Positions 59,931 to 64,000 of a stretch of DNA of 64,000 nucleotides are shown one piece after another (position 1 is the first letter of the stretch; every line of letters begins with the position of its first letter). The stretch is taken from contig NZ_QFFJ01000002.1 of assembly GCF_003308995.1 (NCBI RefSeq), positions 1,302,001-1,366,000 on the forward strand, written 5' to 3'. Made by a program: the position numbers and the translations under genes. The notes below the pieces were generated by a model. That model saw only the letters and a program-made list of their open reading frames with translations. It was not told the DNA's origin and made no database searches. The stretch comes from Chitinophaga flava (GTDB taxonomy: Bacteria > Bacteroidota > Bacteroidia > Chitinophagales > Chitinophagaceae).

Positions 59931-60476
59931 ATGCAGGAGACTCCTTTTTCTTTGGAGCAGTTTGAATTATTGTTTAAAGAACATTTTAAGCAACTGGCTT
60001 TGCTGGCATATAGTGTGGTAAAGGATAAAGATGTTGCCAAGGATATTGTGCAGGAATTTTTTGTGAAGTTTTGGGAGACACAACATACCATACAACTAAG
60101 AGGCGCTTTCGATAGCTACGCTGCCAGGGCTGTTAAAAACAGAAGTCTCAACTATCTTGCCAGCCAGGAAGTAAAAGACAGGCACCAGCAGCTCTTTGCT
60201 GCTATGACGCCGGATGATCCGGATATGGATCATGCAGACAGGGAACAGTTTTATCAACGGCTGTCACACGCTATCGACTGTATGCCGGAACAACGCCGGC
60301 GCGTATTTCTGATGAGCGCCGCAGATAATATGAAGTACGCCGACATTGCCCGGGAACTCAATATCTCTGTTAATACTGTCAAATTTCATATCAAAGCAGC
60401 CTATGTATTTCTGCGGAATGAATCTTTTGTTCCGCTATGGGCCTGTATTACATGGGCTTTGCAATCTTTTTTCTGA
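59931..60476 (+). CDS. ECF RNA polymerase sigma factor
   Basis: A 181-residue ECF sigma factor of the Bacteroidota expansion family. Region 2 is at about 8-75 (FELLFKEHFKQLALLAYSVV, then DVAKDIVQEFFVKFWE). Region 4 is at about 115-170 (CMPEQRRRVFLMSAADNMKY, ADIARELNISVNTVKFHI). The recognition helix differs from that of the factor at 9658, so the two should serve separate promoters. It is followed after 59 bases by its FecR partner and then by a SusC receptor. Confidence 0.92.
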   Translation: MQETPFSLEQFELLFKEHFKQLALLAYSVVKDKDVAKDIVQEFFVKFWETQHTIQLRGAFDSYAARAVKNRSLNYLASQEVKDRHQQLFAAMTPDDPDMDHADREQFYQRLSHAIDCMPEQRRRVFLMSAADNMKYADIARELNISVNTVKFHIKAAYVFLRNESFVPLWACITWALQSFF

Positions 60477-60535
60477 TAATTTTTAATTTCTCACCTACCC
60501 TTTTTTTATAGTTCACTGTCTAATCATCAGAAGCT

Positions 60536-61666
60536 ATGACAGAAAATCAACCATCACCCGATTGGGACAAACTTGCAGCCAGACCGGAACAGTCCGGGCA
60601 GGAAGGCGATGCCTTGCCGCCGGAGGAAGAAGCCATGCTGCAGGAATACCTGCTCATTAGAGAGGCTGCCCCGGGCTGGCAGGAAATAGCAACACTGGAT
60701 ACAGAAGCAGCCTGGCAGGGCGTTGCCGCCAGGATCACACATCATAAAAAGGCTCATTTTAATTGGTTCCGCGTGGCTGCCGCTGCGGTAGTCACCGGAT
60801 TGATAGCAGGAGGAGCGGTATTCCTGTTGAAATCACCGCATCAGAAACCAACCACCACTGTGGCTGCTCATACTGCCGGAAAGAATAATCAGGTAAAACT
60901 GATTACCGGCAGTGGCGCTGCAGTTTTGCCCGATACCCTTACCAGACTGAGGGAAGAAGATGGTACCAGCATCTCCGCTACCAGCAATACAGTATCCTAT
61001 AACGCAGCACAGACAGGTAAATCGCCGGTATATAATACCCTGATGGTACCGCGGGGCAAGACCTACAAAGTAGTGCTGTCTGATGGTACACAGGTATGGC
61101 TCAACGCAGACTCCCGCCTGCACTTCCCCGTTGCTTTTACCGGCAATACCCGTGAAGTGGAACTGGAAGGGGAAGCCTGCTTTGAAGCGGCGCCGCTGGC
61201 AGGAAAACCTTTTCTGGTAAAGGCCGGTGGAGTAAAGGTAGTAGTATTGGGAACCGTATTTAACGTAAATGCCTATACGGAAAAGATTCTCACTACGCTT
61301 GTCTCCGGAAAAGTAAGGGTAGACGCAGGTGCTGACATAAGGGAACTGACACCCGGTCAGCAGGCAGCTTGCCGCCAGGGAGCCATGAGCATTATAAAAG
61401 TAGATCCGGAGCAGTTTACTGCCTGGAAAGACGGCCTGCTCGTGTTCGACAACGAAAGCCTGGGTGATATCATGACCAGGCTGGGAAGAGAATATGACTA
61501 TACAGTGAACTTTGAAAATACGTCTTTGCAACACCTCCGGTTAGGTGGCAATATTGAAAAATATACCGATATATCTCAGGTGCTCAACCTGCTGGAACAA
61601 CTAACAGATGTACATTTTATCATTCATCAACCACAACGTGCCATCATGGTTAAACAAGGAAAATAA
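60536..61666 (+). CDS. FecR-type anti-sigma factor
   Basis: A 376-residue inner-membrane signal transducer. The cytoplasmic N terminus (about 1-75) is acidic and helical. The single membrane helix lies near 78-100 (VAAAAVVTGLIAGGAVFLL). The periplasmic FecR domain (about 165-265) has the motifs SDGTQVWLNADSRLHFPVAF, ELEGEACFEAAPL and VLGTVFNVNAY. The DUF4974-like C-terminal domain holds FDNESLGDIMTRLGREYDY. It shares its architecture with the product at 10361 but is clearly diverged. Expected to restrain the sigma factor at 59931 until the SusC receptor signals. Confidence 0.93.
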   Translation: MTENQPSPDWDKLAARPEQSGQEGDALPPEEEAMLQEYLLIREAAPGWQEIATLDTEAAWQGVAARITHHKKAHFNWFRVAAAAVVTGLIAGGAVFLLKSPHQKPTTTVAAHTAGKNNQVKLITGSGAAVLPDTLTRLREEDGTSISATSNTVSYNAAQTGKSPVYNTLMVPRGKTYKVVLSDGTQVWLNADSRLHFPVAFTGNTREVELEGEACFEAAPLAGKPFLVKAGGVKVVVLGTVFNVNAYTEKILTTLVSGKVRVDAGADIRELTPGQQAACRQGAMSIIKVDPEQFTAWKDGLLVFDNESLGDIMTRLGREYDYTVNFENTSLQHLRLGGNIEKYTDISQVLNLLEQLTDVHFIIHQPQRAIMVKQGK

Positions 61667-61670
61667 AAAA

Positions 61671-61693
61671 CGGACATGTTGATCCCATGTCCG
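61671..61693 (+). promoter_or_regulatory. Hairpin between FecR and SusC genes of the second locus
   Basis: CGGACATG (61671-61678) pairs with CATGTCCG (61686-61693), followed by CTTTATT. It begins four bases after the FecR stop codon and could be a partial terminator. Confidence 0.55.
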
Positions 61694-61757
61694 CTTTATT
61701 AACAAGCCCTGTACAAAACAGGGCCTGAATCTGTAACTATAAATCAACCTAAATGTA

Positions 61758-64000
61758 ATGAAAAAAAATTACATACATGGCGGAGCCATGTACCTGAAAA
61801 CTTTTTATCAATCTGTACTGCTCTTTCTTTTTACAGTTTTATGGACGATTAACGTACACGCACAAACGCAGCTGAAAGTAACGCTGAAAGCGGATGGTAT
61901 GAGCGTTCCCGAATTTCTGAAACAACTAAACCGCCAAACCAAACTCCGTTTTCTCTACAACCAGGAGGAGATGATGCAGCTCCCGCCGGTTACACTGCAT
62001 GTCCGCAATGAACAGCTGGATAAGGTACTGGAAGCCGCTTTCAAAGGACAGCGGGTATATTACAACATCACCAACGGTACCCTCGTAATCCGCTACAAGC
62101 CTGCGCTGGAGCAAATTACCACGCAGGCAGTCCAACAGCCTCCGATCACCGGTACTATTACCGATGAAGACGGTCTGCCGCTTTCGCACGCTACCATACA
62201 GGAGGTAGGCACCACCCGTGGTACCTACACCAACGATAAAGGGTTCTTCTCTTTCCCGGTTACCGAAGCTTCCATTCTCCGTATTTCATATGTGGGCATG
62301 GACCCTGTTACGATGCCCGTGAATAAAAGGAGAGAGCTGAAAGTATCCCTTAAAAGAACTGCAGCCACGAAAGAAGTAGTGGTAACGGGTATGGTTACAC
62401 GTAACAAGGAAAGTTTTACCGGTGCGGTAGCCACCTTTACCGGCGCCGAACTGAAAGCCATCGGTAATCAGAACATCGTACAGAGCCTGAAAACCCTGGA
62501 CCCTTCCTTTATCATCGTGGAAAATAATACGCTGGGCTCCAATCCCAACGCCATGCCTAACATCGAAGTAAGAGGTAAAACCAGCATCTCTACCTCCGAC
62601 GTAAAAGACCAGTTCGGACAGGATCCTAACCTGCCCCTCTTTATCCTCGATGGTTTCGAAACACAGCTGCGTAACATCATCGATCTGGATATGAACCGCG
62701 TGGAATCCATCACCATCCTCAAAGATGCTGCTTCTACAGCCATGTACGGCGCCCGCGCTGCCAACGGCGTAGTAGTAGTGGAAACCCGCAAACCCAAACA
62801 GGGGGAGCTGCAGGTATACTACAACGGCGACTTCCGCGCTGAAATCCCCGACCTGCGCAGCTACAATCTCATGAACGCCCGCGAAAAGCTGCAGTTTGAA
62901 GTGCTCTCCGGAAGATATACCAAAACCAGCCAGCAGCTGGCCATAGACCAGCTGGAGCTGGATAGCATCTATAGTGCACACCGTGCCCTCGTAGAGCAGG
63001 GGGTGAATACCTATTGGCTGAATGAACCGCTGCACGTGGGTTTTACACAAGGGCATTCCGTATATGCTGGTGGTGGGGATGAGCAACTACGTTATGGCGT
63101 AGGCGTTAACTACAAAAAAATCAGCGGCGCCATGAAAGGCTCCGGAAGGGATGCCTGGGGTGGTACCATAGATCTTACCTATCGTAAAGGAAGATTTAAT
63201 ATCAGCAATAAACTCAGCGTTTCAGGATATACTGCCAAAGAATCTCCTTATGGCTCTTTCTCTAAGTATGCAGCCGCGAGTCCCTATTTCCCTAAAAGAA
63301 ATCCGGATGGCTCCATCAGTAAATACCTTGACCACCCCACCGGCGATACTTTAAGTAAAACGATCAATGTGGTCAATCCTTTGTATGATGGTACCCTCAA
63401 TAATTTTGATAACACTAAAAATATGGGAGTGCAGAACAATCTGCAGATGATCTGGACATTTAACTCCTTCCTTCGTTTACAGGGTAATCTGCAACTCAGC
63501 AAGGACAATACTTCCAGAGAAAATTTTCTTTCTCCCCTTAACAGTCAGTTCGATAACAGCAGCATCTATGAAAAAGGTGTTTATAACAATACCAAAACAG
63601 ATGCCTTCAGTTATCAGGGAAATCTGATGCTTACTTATGCCCGTGTGATACAACAGCATTCCATCACTGGCAACTTCCGTACAGAAGCGCAGGAATCTTC
63701 TACCCGTGGCTACCGCACTGCAGCACAGGGGTTCCCGGAAAGCAGCAACGGCAACCCTGCCTTTGCTTTTTCCTATCAGACGAACAGCCGCCCTGGTGTG
63801 ACTATCGATAAATACAGGCGTATCAATGCCCTGGCCAGTGTCAACTACATGTATGACGGACGGTATATGGCTGACTTCACATACAGGATAGATGGTTCTA
63901 CCGCTTTCGGCAGCAACCGTAAATTTTCTCCTTTCTGGTCAGTAGGTATTGGCTGGAACCTGCATCAGGAGGAATTCTTTCAGACTATCAAATGGGTAAA
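61758..64000 (+). CDS. SusC/RagA family TonB-linked outer membrane receptor, C-terminal part beyond the window
   Basis: The frame is open from the ATG at 61758 (MKKNYIHGGAMYLKTFYQSV) to the window end, 747 complete codons. A signal peptide ends at NVHAQ. An STN domain follows (TLKADGMSVPEFLKQLNRQT to GTLVIRYKP), then a carboxypeptidase-like domain (ITGTITDEDGLPLSHATIQE) and the plug. The plug carries LFILDGFETQLRNIIDLDMN, then ILKDAASTAMYGARAANGV, and the barrel begins after it. The STN domain links it to the FecR/sigma pair upstream. A SusD partner is expected just outside. The plug motif LFILDGFE is a variant of the commoner IVDG form. Confidence 0.94.
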   Translation, partial: MKKNYIHGGAMYLKTFYQSVLLFLFTVLWTINVHAQTQLKVTLKADGMSVPEFLKQLNRQTKLRFLYNQEEMMQLPPVTLHVRNEQLDKVLEAAFKGQRVYYNITNGTLVIRYKPALEQITTQAVQQPPITGTITDEDGLPLSHATIQEVGTTRGTYTNDKGFFSFPVTEASILRISYVGMDPVTMPVNKRRELKVSLKRTAATKEVVVTGMVTRNKESFTGAVATFTGAELKAIGNQNIVQSLKTLDPSFIIVENNTLGSNPNAMPNIEVRGKTSISTSDVKDQFGQDPNLPLFILDGFETQLRNIIDLDMNRVESITILKDAASTAMYGARAANGVVVVETRKPKQGELQVYYNGDFRAEIPDLRSYNLMNAREKLQFEVLSGRYTKTSQQLAIDQLELDSIYSAHRALVEQGVNTYWLNEPLHVGFTQGHSVYAGGGDEQLRYGVGVNYKKISGAMKGSGRDAWGGTIDLTYRKGRFNISNKLSVSGYTAKESPYGSFSKYAAASPYFPKRNPDGSISKYLDHPTGDTLSKTINVVNPLYDGTLNNFDNTKNMGVQNNLQMIWTFNSFLRLQGNLQLSKDNTSRENFLSPLNSQFDNSSIYEKGVYNNTKTDAFSYQGNLMLTYARVIQQHSITGNFRTEAQESSTRGYRTAAQGFPESSNGNPAFAFSYQTNSRPGVTIDKYRRINALASVNYMYDGRYMADFTYRIDGSTAFGSNRKFSPFWSVGIGWNLHQEEFFQTIKWV

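Noticed and set aside
62286..63086. 266-residue frame opposite the second SusC gene
   Set aside because: Shadow of the STN/plug coding region. No start context or domain.

Overview
The window reads as chromosomal DNA of a Bacteroidota bacterium, most likely a Chitinophaga or close Chitinophagaceae relative. The evidence is two ECF sigma / FecR anti-sigma / SusC-RagA loci, a SusD lipoprotein, DUF3667, DUF3810, DUF4272 and DUF5694 proteins, and several promoters with the Bacteroidota -7 element TAnnTTTG. The species assignment is inference from gene style; no rRNA is present.

Layout. 1-2.8 kb: an ABC-2 exporter operon (ATPase plus two related permeases, one cut by the window edge) behind a small Cys/His-rich membrane protein. 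3-5.3 kb: nitronate monooxygenase, an NTF2-like secreted protein and a Crp/Fnr regulator. 5.4-9.5 kb: a patchwork of small accessory genes with two clear gene remnants and an A+T-rich AraC/DUF5694 pair. 9.6-16.8 kb: a complete sigma-FecR-SusC-SusD nutrient uptake locus. 16.8-19.3 kb: an HxlR regulator divergent from an azoreductase with a palindromic operator between them, an amidohydrolase and a decayed Crp/Fnr gene.

19.36-29.02 kb is a discrete A+T-rich island inserted downstream of tRNA-Leu(UAA). It carries a Fic-fold regulator-like protein, a full type I restriction-modification set (hsdM, hsdS, hsdR), a YgjP-type metallopeptidase overlapping hsdR, and a HrgA-like HARE-HTH protein. It is flanked by about 79-bp direct repeats made of the tRNA 3' end plus its terminator, which look like attachment sites. 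No integrase is left inside.

29-57.7 kb is mostly housekeeping: tRNA-Leu and tRNA-Gly; DUF3667; enoyl-CoA hydratase; Tex; MazG; a very large NtrY-like sensor kinase; the DUF177-rpmF-plsX block; a hybrid kinase; fructosamine kinase-like; arginase-like; acyl-CoA dehydrogenase; YggS; TlpA-type lipoprotein; YtxH; SRPBCC; DUF1080; DUF4272; and DUF885 peptidase. Two repeat structures stand out: a nested inverted repeat between two convergent genes near 32.8 kb and a degenerate palindrome/tandem repeat array near 36.3 kb.

57.8-59.9 kb holds what I consider the most interesting system. It is a two-gene RNA repair cassette, a small nucleotidyltransferase-type RNA ligase translationally coupled to an HD-phosphoesterase/polynucleotide kinase fusion. 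It is preceded by a good -7 element and a structured, U-tract-terminated leader or small RNA. Together the two proteins could heal both ends of a broken RNA and seal it. 59.9-64 kb is a second sigma-FecR-SusC locus that runs off the window.
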